In this document: in pieces, positions 34,959 through 44,178 of the stretch | Position numbering within the stretch: the stretch's first letter is position 1 | How the letters are laid out: each line of letters opens with the position of its first letter | From: JABJAG01 sp965222215 | Lineage (GTDB): Bacteria > Pseudomonadota > Alphaproteobacteria > UBA6615 | Assembly (NCBI GenBank): GCA_965222215.1 | Contig: OZ244931.1 | Location: 124,001 to 188,000, forward strand | DNA length: 64,000 bases | Direction of reading: 5' to 3' | The notes under the pieces: model-generated | What the model saw: the letters and a program-made list of their open reading frames with translations, nothing else | What the model was told of the DNA's origin: nothing | The model's database searches: none | Position numbers and translations under genes: made by a program

Positions 34959-35630
34959 CTAGCGGTGCATCCACCACGCTTCCTCGTTGATGGAGAAGAT
35001 CGGCCGATAGTGGCGGATGACCCGGTGGCTCACCACGCGGTCGATCTGATTGTCGAGGATGAGTTCGTCCTGGCCGTGGCGCACGGCGAGCACCGCGTGG
35101 GGTATTTTCAGGTTTTCGTCGTTCAGCACCACGACGCGCATCTTCGACGGCGCGAACCCGAGGTCGCGCAAGGACATGTACTTGGCGATGGAATAGTCCT
35201 CGCAGTCGCCGTTCTTCTTAAAGAACTGGGCCGGTGACGCCCAGTAGTCCGATACGCCCCAGTTGATGGGGTCGAGAACATAGGCGCGCCGGTTGAGTTC
35301 GAGATTGACGAGGTGAAGTTGTTCGCCGCGCGGCATCGAACGCAAGCCGTTCACGAGTCTCTGCCATTCATGCATGTCGCAGTTGGAGACCGCGGTCGGG
35401 CGACAGGGCCGGCCCAGCGTCTTGCGCTCTCGCACCGTGCGGTCGATCGCGCCTTTCCACTTCGGGAAACGCTGTGAGCCTGTCCGCCGGACGTCGGTGA
35501 AACCGAATATGCCTTTCCCCTTGCGCGCCGGCAGCGAGGCATGAGCGCCTGATGGCAGAAGCATGCTCATTGCGCTGCCGGCAAGGAGCGCCGTTGCTGT
35601 GCGCCGGGAATATTGCATTGGCGTTGTCAT
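34959..35630 (-). CDS. Transglutaminase-like cysteine protease (LapG/BTLCP type)
   Basis: A 223-residue exported protein with a signal peptide that begins with an Arg pair. The catalytic triad of the bacterial transglutaminase-like family is complete: Cys 143 in NGDCEDYS, His 178 in KIPHAVL and Asp 193 in LILDNQ. LapG members cut large adhesins near their N-terminus and are held by a c-di-GMP-sensing LapD. A LapB-type exporter pair lies in the same locus, but neither LapD nor an adhesin is in the window. Confidence 0.88.
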   Translation of the reverse strand: MTTPMQYSRRTATALLAGSAMSMLLPSGAHASLPARKGKGIFGFTDVRRTGSQRFPKWKGAIDRTVRERKTLGRPCRPTAVSNCDMHEWQRLVNGLRSMPRGEQLHLVNLELNRRAYVLDPINWGVSDYWASPAQFFKKNGDCEDYSIAKYMSLRDLGFAPSKMRVVVLNDENLKIPHAVLAVRHGQDELILDNQIDRVVSHRVIRHYRPIFSINEEAWWMHR

Positions 35631-35728
35631 CGATTTGGATCATGCCGTTGCAGCTTTAAGAATTTGCAAACGCGGCGGTCCTAGGATGCCGACGGAAACT
35701 GCTCCTGATTACACCACCGACATTTGCC

Positions 35729-37885
35729 ATGACCGCGCCTCTTAAAGAAGAAACCGAAAGCCTCCGCACGGGCCGGGACACCCGCTCCGCCGGTGGGCTC
35801 TGGCTTTCTTTTTCGGCGCTCACGGCTTTTGCGGTCGCGGGGGTGGTGCTGGTCTTTCTGTGGATTTCCGATGAGCGTTCACGATCTCTGCGCGCGTGGC
35901 AGGACAAGCTCACGATTGTCGCGGAAAGTCGCGCGGCGGCTGTCGGTGACTGGGTTGCTGTACAGCGTGACGTGATCGATTCGCTGGGACGCGATGACAT
36001 CGTTCGGCTCTATCTGTCGGATATCGTCTCCGCCGGCCGCGATCCGGAGGTAGATGACGTTCCGGCGCAAACCCAGTATCTCGCGAACCTGCTGGAGGTT
36101 ACCGCGGGCCGGGCCGGTTTTTCAGCTCCCGCCGTAGGACCGGACGTGCGCGCGAATGTGGATCGTGTCGGCCGGGCAGGGATTGCGATTGTCGATTCCA
36201 ACCTCGATACAATCGTTGCCACGTCCGGGCTGCCGCCACAGACGCCGGATCTGCGTGCCTTTATTGCCGGACGGATTGGACAGACCGGTTCCGCGATGCT
36301 CGGCCCATTCCCCGCTGACGCGGACGGAATGCCCAGCATGGCCTTTGCGGCGCCGGTCGTCGGTATTCAGAGCGAGACCCAGGCCGGTGTCGTTGTCGGC
36401 ATCCGTCCGGTCGGCGATGCCCTGTTCGCCTTGCTGAAACAGCCGGGCGCTATCGAAGAGACGGCCGAGGCGATGCTGCTGATCACGGACGCGGCGGCGG
36501 TGCGCTATGTCTCCCCGCTGCGCGACGGCACGCCCGCGCTCGATCGCACGCGCGCGCTCGACACGCCCGGCCTGGCGGCGGCGTTCGCAATCCAGAATCC
36601 CGGTGGCTTCGGGGTGTTTCGTGACTACCGCGAGGCCGAGGTTCTCGTTGCGAGCCGCCAGGTGCCCGGGACCGACTGGATCCTGGCGTACAAGGTCGAT
36701 CGTGCTGAAGCGCTTGGGGCGACCGACCGCCGCCTGACTCGCATGCTGGTCATCCTGCTGCTGGCTGTGGCCGTTGCGGCGGCGGGAATCATTGCGGCAT
36801 GGCGTCACGGGGCCTCCCGGCGTGCCGCGGAAGCGGCGGAGCGGTATCGCGAACTGGCGGTGCGTTACGAGGCCCAGGCGAAATTTATTCGAAAACTGAC
36901 CGATACCCAGCCGAACGCCATCATGATCGTCGATGCCGACGACCGGGTCACATTCGCGAATGCGCGGTTGGCCGACCTGGTCGGCGTGCAGGACACGGAC
37001 GAACTCATGGGCAAAACGCTGGCGGGTGTATTCGGGCCCGCGGCCGCGCGGCGCTATGCCCGCGGTGTGCGCGAGGCGTTTGCCGAAGAAGCCAGCGTGA
37101 CGAGGATCGACCGTATCCCGGTTGGCGATGGCGAGGGACACGGGAACGAGCAGGTCCTGCAGGCGCAATTCGTGCACCTGCCGGCGACGGGTCATGCATC
37201 GGCGGGCGTCCTCATCGTCGAGCAGGACATTACCGAGGCGATCTCCCAGCGTGAGCGGAACGAGCGTTTGCTCGAACAGCTTTCCGGGACGCTGCTGGCT
37301 ATTGTCGACCGGCGCGATACCTACGCGGCCCATCAGTCGGCGCGCGTGGCGGAGGTGGCTTGTGCGCTCGCCGAGGAAATGTCCCTCGACGAGGTCTATG
37401 TGGACACCGTCGACAAGTCCGCGCGCCTGATGAATATCGGCAAGGTCCTCGTGCCGCGCCAGATCCTGATGAAGACCGGAGCGTTGACCGATGACGAAGC
37501 GGAGAAAGTGCGCCGTTCGCTGGCGGCGGGCATCGAGCTTCTCGCGGATGTCGAGTTTGCGGGGCCGGTCGTCGAAACCCTGCGGCAGACTCGTGCGCAC
37601 TTCGACGGCACCGGCGACCCCCGGGGTCTCGCCGGCGACGACATCCTGATCACGGCGCGCGTGGTTGCCGTGGCCAACGCCTTTGTCGGCATGGTCAGCC
37701 CCCGCGCGCACCGTCCCGGGATGGCGTTTGACGAGACCGTCTCGATGCTGCTCGACATGGCGGGGTCGCGCTTCGACCTCGCGGTGGTCGGCGCGCTGAT
37801 CAACCGGCTTGAAAATCGCGGCGGCCGCGAAGCCTGGTCCGGCTTCTCCAACCCGCCGCCGGGTATCCACGGGATGGTCGGCTAG
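35729..37885 (+). CDS. Membrane sensor with Cache, PAS and degenerate HD-GYP domains
   Basis: A 718-residue sensor: transmembrane helix (about 25-45), large periplasmic Cache-like part (50-340), second helix (345-365), PAS domain (about 395-510) and a C-terminal HD-GYP fold. The metal ligands of the phosphodiesterase are changed: the HD pair is MN (ARLMNIGK), the HHE motif is RAHFDG, GYP is GDP, and VAD is VAN. The domain is therefore likely inactive against c-di-GMP and may act as a binding or interaction module. It is divergent from the LapG-like gene, 98 bases apart. Confidence 0.82.
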   Translation: MTAPLKEETESLRTGRDTRSAGGLWLSFSALTAFAVAGVVLVFLWISDERSRSLRAWQDKLTIVAESRAAAVGDWVAVQRDVIDSLGRDDIVRLYLSDIVSAGRDPEVDDVPAQTQYLANLLEVTAGRAGFSAPAVGPDVRANVDRVGRAGIAIVDSNLDTIVATSGLPPQTPDLRAFIAGRIGQTGSAMLGPFPADADGMPSMAFAAPVVGIQSETQAGVVVGIRPVGDALFALLKQPGAIEETAEAMLLITDAAAVRYVSPLRDGTPALDRTRALDTPGLAAAFAIQNPGGFGVFRDYREAEVLVASRQVPGTDWILAYKVDRAEALGATDRRLTRMLVILLLAVAVAAAGIIAAWRHGASRRAAEAAERYRELAVRYEAQAKFIRKLTDTQPNAIMIVDADDRVTFANARLADLVGVQDTDELMGKTLAGVFGPAAARRYARGVREAFAEEASVTRIDRIPVGDGEGHGNEQVLQAQFVHLPATGHASAGVLIVEQDITEAISQRERNERLLEQLSGTLLAIVDRRDTYAAHQSARVAEVACALAEEMSLDEVYVDTVDKSARLMNIGKVLVPRQILMKTGALTDDEAEKVRRSLAAGIELLADVEFAGPVVETLRQTRAHFDGTGDPRGLAGDDILITARVVAVANAFVGMVSPRAHRPGMAFDETVSMLLDMAGSRFDLAVVGALINRLENRGGREAWSGFSNPPPGIHGMVG

Positions 37886-37923
37886 CTGGCCGCAAAGCAC
37901 GCTGCCCGTGTTATCATTCGGGC

Positions 37924-38676
37924 ATGTTGAAGAAGCTGTTTTCCCGCGGTTCGGCGAACCAGGCGTCCGACTACACGGCTCCCGACAACTCGGTCATCTA
38001 TGCCATCGGTGACATTCACGGCCGGCTCGACCTGTTGGAGGAGTTGGAACGGCGTATCGTGCGCGATGCGGAGACGCGCGGTTCGGACCGGCGGGTGATC
38101 GTGTATCTCGGCGACTATGTCGACCGGGGCTACGAATCGCGCGGGGTGATCGACCATCTCATGGGTGCGGGGCCGGCCGGGTTCGAGCGTGTTTTTCTCA
38201 AGGGCAACCATGAGGAATTCCTTCTGCGCTTCCTTGAGGATTCCAGTGTGGCGCGCGTCTGGTTCTCGAACGGCGGGGTCGAGACGTTGATGAGCTATGG
38301 CGTTGAAGTCTCGATGTCGCCGGCGGACGCCCCGCGCGTGCAGGCGGATTTCAAGAGCGCGATGCCCGAATCCCACCGCGATTTCATGGCGGCGCTGCCG
38401 ACGACGCACCGCGAGGGCGGCTACACTTTCGTGCATGCCGGTGTGCGCCCGGGTGTGCCGCTCGACGACCAGAATCCCGAGGATCTTCTCTGGATCCGGC
38501 AGGAGTTTCTGGAGGATTCGAGGGACCATGGCGCCGTTATCGTCCACGGCCACACGGTGGAGGACAATCCCGTCGATCGTGCGAACCGGATCGGCGTCGA
38601 CACGGGGGCGTATGCCACCAGCCGGCTCACCTGCGCCGTCCTTTCCGGGCGGGCGCGCGAGTTCATTTCCACCTGA
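37924..38676 (+). CDS. Metallophosphoesterase (PP1-like serine/threonine phosphatase)
   Basis: A 250-residue calcineurin-like phosphatase with the full metal set: GDIHG (29-33), GDYVDRG (63-69), GNHE (94-97), a later His in FVHAG and GHT. Small enzymes of this type dephosphorylate proteins or diadenosine nucleotides. Being inside an EPS locus with a BY-kinase and an HprK-like kinase, it could reverse one of those phosphorylations; this is inference. Confidence 0.88.
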   Translation: MLKKLFSRGSANQASDYTAPDNSVIYAIGDIHGRLDLLEELERRIVRDAETRGSDRRVIVYLGDYVDRGYESRGVIDHLMGAGPAGFERVFLKGNHEEFLLRFLEDSSVARVWFSNGGVETLMSYGVEVSMSPADAPRVQADFKSAMPESHRDFMAALPTTHREGGYTFVHAGVRPGVPLDDQNPEDLLWIRQEFLEDSRDHGAVIVHGHTVEDNPVDRANRIGVDTGAYATSRLTCAVLSGRAREFIST

Positions 38677-38679
38677 ATC

Positions 38680-39717
38680 ATGGCCGACGCGGACATCTCC
38701 AGCGAAGACGGAGCGGCGATCTGGCGCGCCGTCGCGCGTGGCGGGACCGACGGAGAGTCGTTGCCTTCCCCCGCCGTCGACAGATTTTCGGAACTCGCTT
38801 CGCCGGTCCTGACCGATGAGTTGCTGGGCGGCGGGGTGCTGCCCCCGGATACGGTGGCGCAGAGCCGTCTCAACAACCGTTTTCGCCTGGCGGCCCAGCG
38901 GGCCTGCCTTCGGACGATTCTGGACGCCGGTTTCGACGTGATCGGGATCAAGGGTTTTGCGCTCGCCCACATGATCTACCCCGACCCGGACATCCGCGCG
39001 GTCGGCGATCTCGATATTCTCGTGCGCGCGGCGGACCGGGACGGCCTTCTCCTGCACCTGGCTGAGCTCGGATATTCGTTCGAGCCTTTGCCGCGTCCCC
39101 CCTGGGGCTTCATTTCCGAGGCGAGCTATGCGCCGTTCGTATCGGCGGACGGGGCCTGCAATCTCGATGTGCATGTCCATCCGGATTGTTATCCGGCGTA
39201 TCGCTCGCTGACGACCGCGCGGGTCTTTGCGGATGCCCAAACGATCGTCGCCGAGGATCTTTCGTTCCGTGTTGCCCGGCCCGATCATGCGTTCCTGCTG
39301 TGCGCGACCAATGCCGCGAAAGACAAGTTCGGACCTTTCGCCGCGCGAAAGATTGCCGACGCGATGCGGCTGGCCGCCCGGTATGAGCTCGACTGGCCGG
39401 GATTGTCGGGCATGGCCGAAGAGGGTGGCTTCGTCACGCCGTTCCGGGCCTTCTTAAAACTGCTGGCCGAACTCGGCGTGGCGCGAAACCGCCTGCCGGA
39501 CGACACCGACTTCAAACTGCCGTCCCGTGCGCGTGAGGAATATCGGCGAATGCGCGACGAGACGTTGCGGCTCTATCCGTCGCAGCCCGGGCTGGGCGCC
39601 ACATTGCGGCGGGAACTGCTGCTCAGTACAGAGCCGTCGGTGGGGCTGCGAAATGCTGCGTCACGACTGCGCGGGCTGGTTGTGCGCGACACGGGCGTAC
39701 CGGTCCCGCCGGCTTGA
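38680..39717 (+). CDS. Nucleotidyltransferase family protein (NTP_transf_5)
   Basis: A 345-residue protein with a pol-beta-like active-site block IKGFALAHMIYPDPDIRAVGDLDILV (here given in part, residues 88-111), where the GDLDILV Asp pair binds metal. The remainder is helical. Proteins of this family recur next to HprK-like and PqqD-like genes and in lasso-peptide-like or EPS clusters. The transferred nucleotide and target are unknown. It starts three bases after the phosphatase stop. Confidence 0.8.
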   Translation: MADADISSEDGAAIWRAVARGGTDGESLPSPAVDRFSELASPVLTDELLGGGVLPPDTVAQSRLNNRFRLAAQRACLRTILDAGFDVIGIKGFALAHMIYPDPDIRAVGDLDILVRAADRDGLLLHLAELGYSFEPLPRPPWGFISEASYAPFVSADGACNLDVHVHPDCYPAYRSLTTARVFADAQTIVAEDLSFRVARPDHAFLLCATNAAKDKFGPFAARKIADAMRLAARYELDWPGLSGMAEEGGFVTPFRAFLKLLAELGVARNRLPDDTDFKLPSRAREEYRRMRDETLRLYPSQPGLGATLRRELLLSTEPSVGLRNAASRLRGLVVRDTGVPVPPA

Positions 39718-39807
39718 AATCGGTCTGCAACCGGTTTGCGTCGATCTCTGGCGCTTTGATAGGTTTCCCGCGCGCCGTATCGGGCGCGGTTTGAGGCGCA
39801 CAAACCC

Positions 39808-41172
39808 ATGGCAAACACGTTGCAAGCGCGGCTGCGGCGCGGCCTGGGCGGCCAGGCTTTCTCGCAGGCGGTCGCGTTTTCGATCCAGATCGGCAGCGTG
39901 CCGTTGTTTCTCCATTTCTGGGGAACGGGATTGTATGGCGAGTGGCTCGTGCTGGCGGCGTTTCCCGCCTATCTCGTGATCTCCGATCTCGGTTTCACCA
40001 CCGCCACCTCGAACGAAGCGACGATGCGGGTCTCGCGCGGCGATTTCGCCGGTGCGCTGATGGCGTTCCAGACCACCTGGGTGTTCGTCACCCTCATGTC
40101 GTTCCTGGTGGCCGCCCTGCTGGTCGCCGGCTCGTTCGTCGCGCCGCTCGCGATCTGGTTCGAATTTTCCCGCCTGACGAATTTCGGCGCGTCGGTGGTG
40201 CTGGCGCTGCTGTTGTTCCAGGTCCTGGTCAATATCCAGACCGGGATTGCCGCGGCGGGTCTGATCAGCGCGGGACAGTACGGCCTGCATGCGTTTTTGA
40301 CCGCATTGACGCGGCTTGCCGCCTTCCTTGTCGTGATCGTCGTGCTGCTACTCGGGGAAGGCCCCGTGGCGGTCGCGCTGGTGATGGCGTCGATGGAATG
40401 TGTCGGTTTCCTCATGGTCCTTGGGTTCGCGCGCTATCACAGCAAATGGATGCACCATGGTTTCGGTCGGGTGTCGCTGCGCATGTTCCGTGAACTGGCG
40501 ACGCCGTCTATCGGGTTTGCCGGTTTTATTCTGGGCAACGCGATCAGCATTCAGGGGCCGGTGATCGTCATCGGTGCGATCATCGGGCCGCACGCCGTGG
40601 CGGTTTTTTCGACCCTGCGCATCCTGGCCCGCGCGGTGGTGATGTTTGCCAATCTTGTTTTCGCGATCCTGCGGCCGGAGATCGCGATGGCCTACGGGCG
40701 TGACGACATTCGCCTGATGCAGCGCCTGAACGCGAGGGCGATTCAGTTTTCCGTCTGGCTGGCCGTGACGGCGTTCATCGTGCTGATGGTTCTGGGGCCC
40801 TGGATCGTGGAGATCTGGACGGTCGGTCGGATCGAGGTGACCCAGCCCCTGTTTGGGCTCCTGATGCTGGCGGGCATGGCGACGTTGACCTGGACGGGGA
40901 CCGCCAGTGCGCTCTACGCGACCAACAACAATCAGGCGATTGCGACGATCTACGTCGTGGTGGCGAGTGCGGGCGTTGCCGCTTCGATCATGGCGGCGTT
41001 CGTGGTCGGCACATCGGGCGTGGCGGCGATGCTGGCCCTTTCGGAGTTGATCGTGCTCGCACTTGTTTTCGTCCAGACGCTGAACTTCGTCGATCAGCGC
41101 GCGTCTGAGATTCTGCGGCGCGTGATTATCCCGCCGACCGACACGTTGCGGCTTCTCTTTGTCCGCAAATAG
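39808..41172 (+). CDS. Wzx-type polysaccharide flippase
   Basis: A 454-residue membrane protein with about 12 to 14 hydrophobic helices and the start pattern of the polysaccharide-exporter branch of the MATE/MOP superfamily (ARLRRGLGGQAFSQAVAFSIQ, then FLHFWGTGLYGEWLVL). It would move lipid-linked repeat units across the inner membrane for the two polymerase-type proteins in the locus. Confidence 0.87.
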   Translation: MANTLQARLRRGLGGQAFSQAVAFSIQIGSVPLFLHFWGTGLYGEWLVLAAFPAYLVISDLGFTTATSNEATMRVSRGDFAGALMAFQTTWVFVTLMSFLVAALLVAGSFVAPLAIWFEFSRLTNFGASVVLALLLFQVLVNIQTGIAAAGLISAGQYGLHAFLTALTRLAAFLVVIVVLLLGEGPVAVALVMASMECVGFLMVLGFARYHSKWMHHGFGRVSLRMFRELATPSIGFAGFILGNAISIQGPVIVIGAIIGPHAVAVFSTLRILARAVVMFANLVFAILRPEIAMAYGRDDIRLMQRLNARAIQFSVWLAVTAFIVLMVLGPWIVEIWTVGRIEVTQPLFGLLMLAGMATLTWTGTASALYATNNNQAIATIYVVVASAGVAASIMAAFVVGTSGVAAMLALSELIVLALVFVQTLNFVDQRASEILRRVIIPPTDTLRLLFVRK

Positions 41173-41316
41173 CCCGGCCTGCTTGACCATGGACGGTGCG
41201 CGGACGGGCGGTACTCCGGCACGCAGAAATGCTTTGCCGCGTATGTGCGGGACAGGTAGAGGAAGACGCGGGACAGGCAGGACGAGCCCGTCGCACGGCA
41301 CCGGAAGGGGCTCGGC

Positions 41317-42585
41317 ATGAACGCACACGCCAATATGAAGGTGGTCGCGTCGAACGGTTTCGGCCGGTTCCACTTCCGGCTTGTGGCCACAGAAGCGGCA
41401 CAGCGTGACGCGCTTGCGGCGTTCATCACCGCGGCGTATCCGACCACGGGGATATCGCGGACCCTGACCGCCGTCGGGCTGGATCGTTTCCCCGCCATCG
41501 CCCGCTTCCTGGCGCGGTCGGAGCCGATCCCCGCTGACAAGGCCCACGCGTTGTGGGCCGGCGAGCCGCTCTCGCAACTCGGTAACCGGACGCGCATGTT
41601 CAAGGCGCTTTCGGGCGGATTCTCGGACCGGCTGCATCTGGCGGCCCGTGGTTTGTATGCGGCGGGGGCGAGCCGTGTGCTGAAAGGACTGCCGCAACCC
41701 GATGGCGACGGTGTCTATCACTACCGGGCCGGGTTCGGCGGGAAATCCGTGGCGCTGGCCCGCTCGCGCGGTTGGGTCTGCCTGTGCGACCACTCGATCG
41801 CGCACCCGGCGGTCCTTGAATATCTGGTCGCGAATGAGGGACGGATGCCGCCCGCGGGAGAGGCGGGTCCGATCGATATCAATTGGCGGGCGATCCTGGA
41901 GGATATCGAACGCGCCGACCATGTTGTGACGAACTCCGACTTCGTAAAATCCACCTTCGCCCAGCAAGGGTGGGACCTGGACAAGGTCGATGTGATCTAT
42001 CTCGGGGTCGATGACGGCTTCCTGTCCCTGATCCCGGAGCGCGCGCCGTATGACGGTCCCCTGCGTCTATTGTTCGCGGGAAGTTTCAACCGCCGAAAGG
42101 GTGGGCCGGAGCTCGGCGAAGCCATTCTCGGGCTCGAGGGCGTGGACTGGACCCTCGATCTTTGCGGGCCGGTCGGCGCGGAATCTGCCGATGCGTTTGC
42201 GCGTCTGAACGCCGATCCGCGCGTGACCTATCACGGAAACCTGTCGGCCCGCGATCTTGCGGCGCGCATGAGCGCCGCGGACGTGTTTGTTTTTCCGACC
42301 CTGGCGGAGGGGTCTGCGCGTGTCCTTTTTGAGGCCATGGCGGCCGGGTGCTACATGATCACGACCGCCAACGGCGGCTCGGTCGTCGAGGACGGGGTCC
42401 ATGGCGAACTGATTGCGCCGGGCGACATCCCCGACATTGCTGCCGCGGTCCGAAAGGCGGCGGCCGACCGGGCGCGTGTGGCGGAAATCGGTGCGCGCAA
42501 TGCCGCACTCGTCCGCGAACGATACCGGCAGGCGGACTATGCGACCCACCTGTTCGATCTCTATGCCCGGCTGTTGCGGCGGTGA
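41317..42585 (+). CDS. Glycosyltransferase family 4 protein
   Basis: A 422-residue GT-B transferase. The C-terminal half is typical: LRLLFAGSFNRRKGGPEL, VFVFPTLAEGSARVLFEAMAAG with the donor-binding Glu residues, and PGDIPDIAAAVRKA. The N-terminal half is divergent. Its frame begins with ATG at 41317 with AAGGGG upstream; another ATG lies at 41335. Sugar specificity cannot be read from sequence. Confidence 0.87.
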   Translation: MNAHANMKVVASNGFGRFHFRLVATEAAQRDALAAFITAAYPTTGISRTLTAVGLDRFPAIARFLARSEPIPADKAHALWAGEPLSQLGNRTRMFKALSGGFSDRLHLAARGLYAAGASRVLKGLPQPDGDGVYHYRAGFGGKSVALARSRGWVCLCDHSIAHPAVLEYLVANEGRMPPAGEAGPIDINWRAILEDIERADHVVTNSDFVKSTFAQQGWDLDKVDVIYLGVDDGFLSLIPERAPYDGPLRLLFAGSFNRRKGGPELGEAILGLEGVDWTLDLCGPVGAESADAFARLNADPRVTYHGNLSARDLAARMSAADVFVFPTLAEGSARVLFEAMAAGCYMITTANGGSVVEDGVHGELIAPGDIPDIAAAVRKAAADRARVAEIGARNAALVRERYRQADYATHLFDLYARLLRR

Positions 42586-42663
42586 CATGTTGACTGTCAT
42601 TCTTACCGATCATTTGCGTGATTTACTGGAGGGCGCGCCCGCGCGGCGTGTCGAATCTCGGGC

Positions 42664-44178
42664 ATGACCAACGCCGCCGCCCAGCCGCGATACGCACCAC
42701 TCCGTCCGGCGGGAAACTTCAGCCCGGATCGGACCGAGATATCCAACAGTATTGCGTTGGCGGCGATAGCCTTCTTCACGCCGACACTCGTGTTTCTCGA
42801 GTTCAATCTCGTTGGACGCATTTTTGCGCCGGAACTGATCCTGATCGGCCTGCTGCCGTTCCTGCTGCTGACGCGCGGGCGGATGCTGGCGGCGTCCATG
42901 CCGCGCTTCTTCCTGATCATGGCCGGCCTGTGGCTCAGTGCGCAGGTCCTGACGGATCTCATCCGCGACACGCCCTTCGAGGATTTCAGCCGCGGCTGGT
43001 CGAAGATCATCTTCACGACGATGAACTTCTGCACGCTCTACATGCTGCTCTACGGCAGCCGGCAGCGGATCGTGCTGTTCGCGCTCGGGCTTGCGGTCGG
43101 CGGCTACCTGACGTTCATGATCAACCCGTCGGATTTTGCGACGCGTCAGCCCTGGAAATTCGGCCTCGGCGTGCCGACGATCCTGCTTGTGGTGGTGCTC
43201 ACCCAATGGAAACCGATCTTCAAGGTCTGGTTCTTGCCGGCCCTGATGATCGGGGCGGTCGGCGTCTACAGCATGGTCGTGGGATCGCGAAGTCTCGCGG
43301 CGATCACGATTCTCGCGGCCTTGTATGTCCTTGTGCAGCAGGTCCTGGGACGAAAGAACACCGCGCCGAAGGGCTTCTCGCCGATCCGGACGTTTCTGCT
43401 CTTCATGGCGGGCCTCGGCGTTGCCGTGTCGCTGTTCAATACCTACCAGTTCGCGGCCTCGCAGGGCGCGCTCGGCGAATTCGCGCAGGATGTGTATGAG
43501 CGCCAGGGCTCCGGCGCCTACGGCGTTTTGCTCGGCGGACGGTCGGAGATTTATGTATCGAGCCTGGCGGTGCGCGACAGCCCGTTGATCGGACACGGGT
43601 CCTGGGCGAAAGACCCCAAATACGCCGCGCGTATCCTGGAGCTCGAGAAGTTCGGCTACGACGTGAACTACATCGCGGCCGAGTCCGAGCTGATTCCATC
43701 GCACAGCCATCTCATGGGCGCGTGGGTCGAATCGGGGGTTGTGGGGGCGATTTTCTGGTTCTGGATTTTGCTGCTCGTGTTCCGCGTGCTCGCCAACGTC
43801 TACATGGTGCGCGAACCGCTCGGGCCTCTCGTCACCTTCATCGGCTTCCTGATGCTATGGGATGTTCTTTTCTCTCCCTTCGGCGCGGAGCGTCGCGTGA
43901 CGGTGCCCTACAACATCGTCCTCATGATGTTCGTCTGGGACATGCTGAAGGCGAGCGTGCCGAAGGAGATGATCGGCACGGCGCCGATCCGGTTGAACAG
44001 GCGCCGGCGGACAGGCCCGTCCGGGCCGGGGGCCGGGAACGGCGGCAATGGCGGCCGCCGGCCGCAACAGATCAACCGGCCGCTCCCGCCGGGGGTGCGT
44101 CCGGGGCCGCGGGGCACCGCGCCGCGCCCGGGCAGTATCCCGCGTGGCCTGCCACCCGGAAGGGAAGAGCCGCGTTGA
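42664..44178 (+). CDS. O-antigen polymerase-like membrane protein with basic Pro/Gly tail
   Basis: A 504-residue protein with about ten hydrophobic helices and a Wzy-like periplasmic segment (SPLIGHGSWAKDP, then PSHSHLMGAWVESGVVGAIFW). It is the second polymerase-type protein in the locus. After the last helix it carries an unusual tail of about 65 residues rich in Arg, Pro and Gly (RRRRTGPSGPGAGNGGNGG and onward), likely cytoplasmic and disordered. Confidence 0.8.
   Translation: MTNAAAQPRYAPLRPAGNFSPDRTEISNSIALAAIAFFTPTLVFLEFNLVGRIFAPELILIGLLPFLLLTRGRMLAASMPRFFLIMAGLWLSAQVLTDLIRDTPFEDFSRGWSKIIFTTMNFCTLYMLLYGSRQRIVLFALGLAVGGYLTFMINPSDFATRQPWKFGLGVPTILLVVVLTQWKPIFKVWFLPALMIGAVGVYSMVVGSRSLAAITILAALYVLVQQVLGRKNTAPKGFSPIRTFLLFMAGLGVAVSLFNTYQFAASQGALGEFAQDVYERQGSGAYGVLLGGRSEIYVSSLAVRDSPLIGHGSWAKDPKYAARILELEKFGYDVNYIAAESELIPSHSHLMGAWVESGVVGAIFWFWILLLVFRVLANVYMVREPLGPLVTFIGFLMLWDVLFSPFGAERRVTVPYNIVLMMFVWDMLKASVPKEMIGTAPIRLNRRRRTGPSGPGAGNGGNGGRRPQQINRPLPPGVRPGPRGTAPRPGSIPRGLPPGREEPR

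Noticed and set aside
40348..41967. 539-codon minus-strand open frame
   Set aside because: It is antisense to the flippase and a glycosyltransferase, with low-complexity His/Arg/Gln composition.
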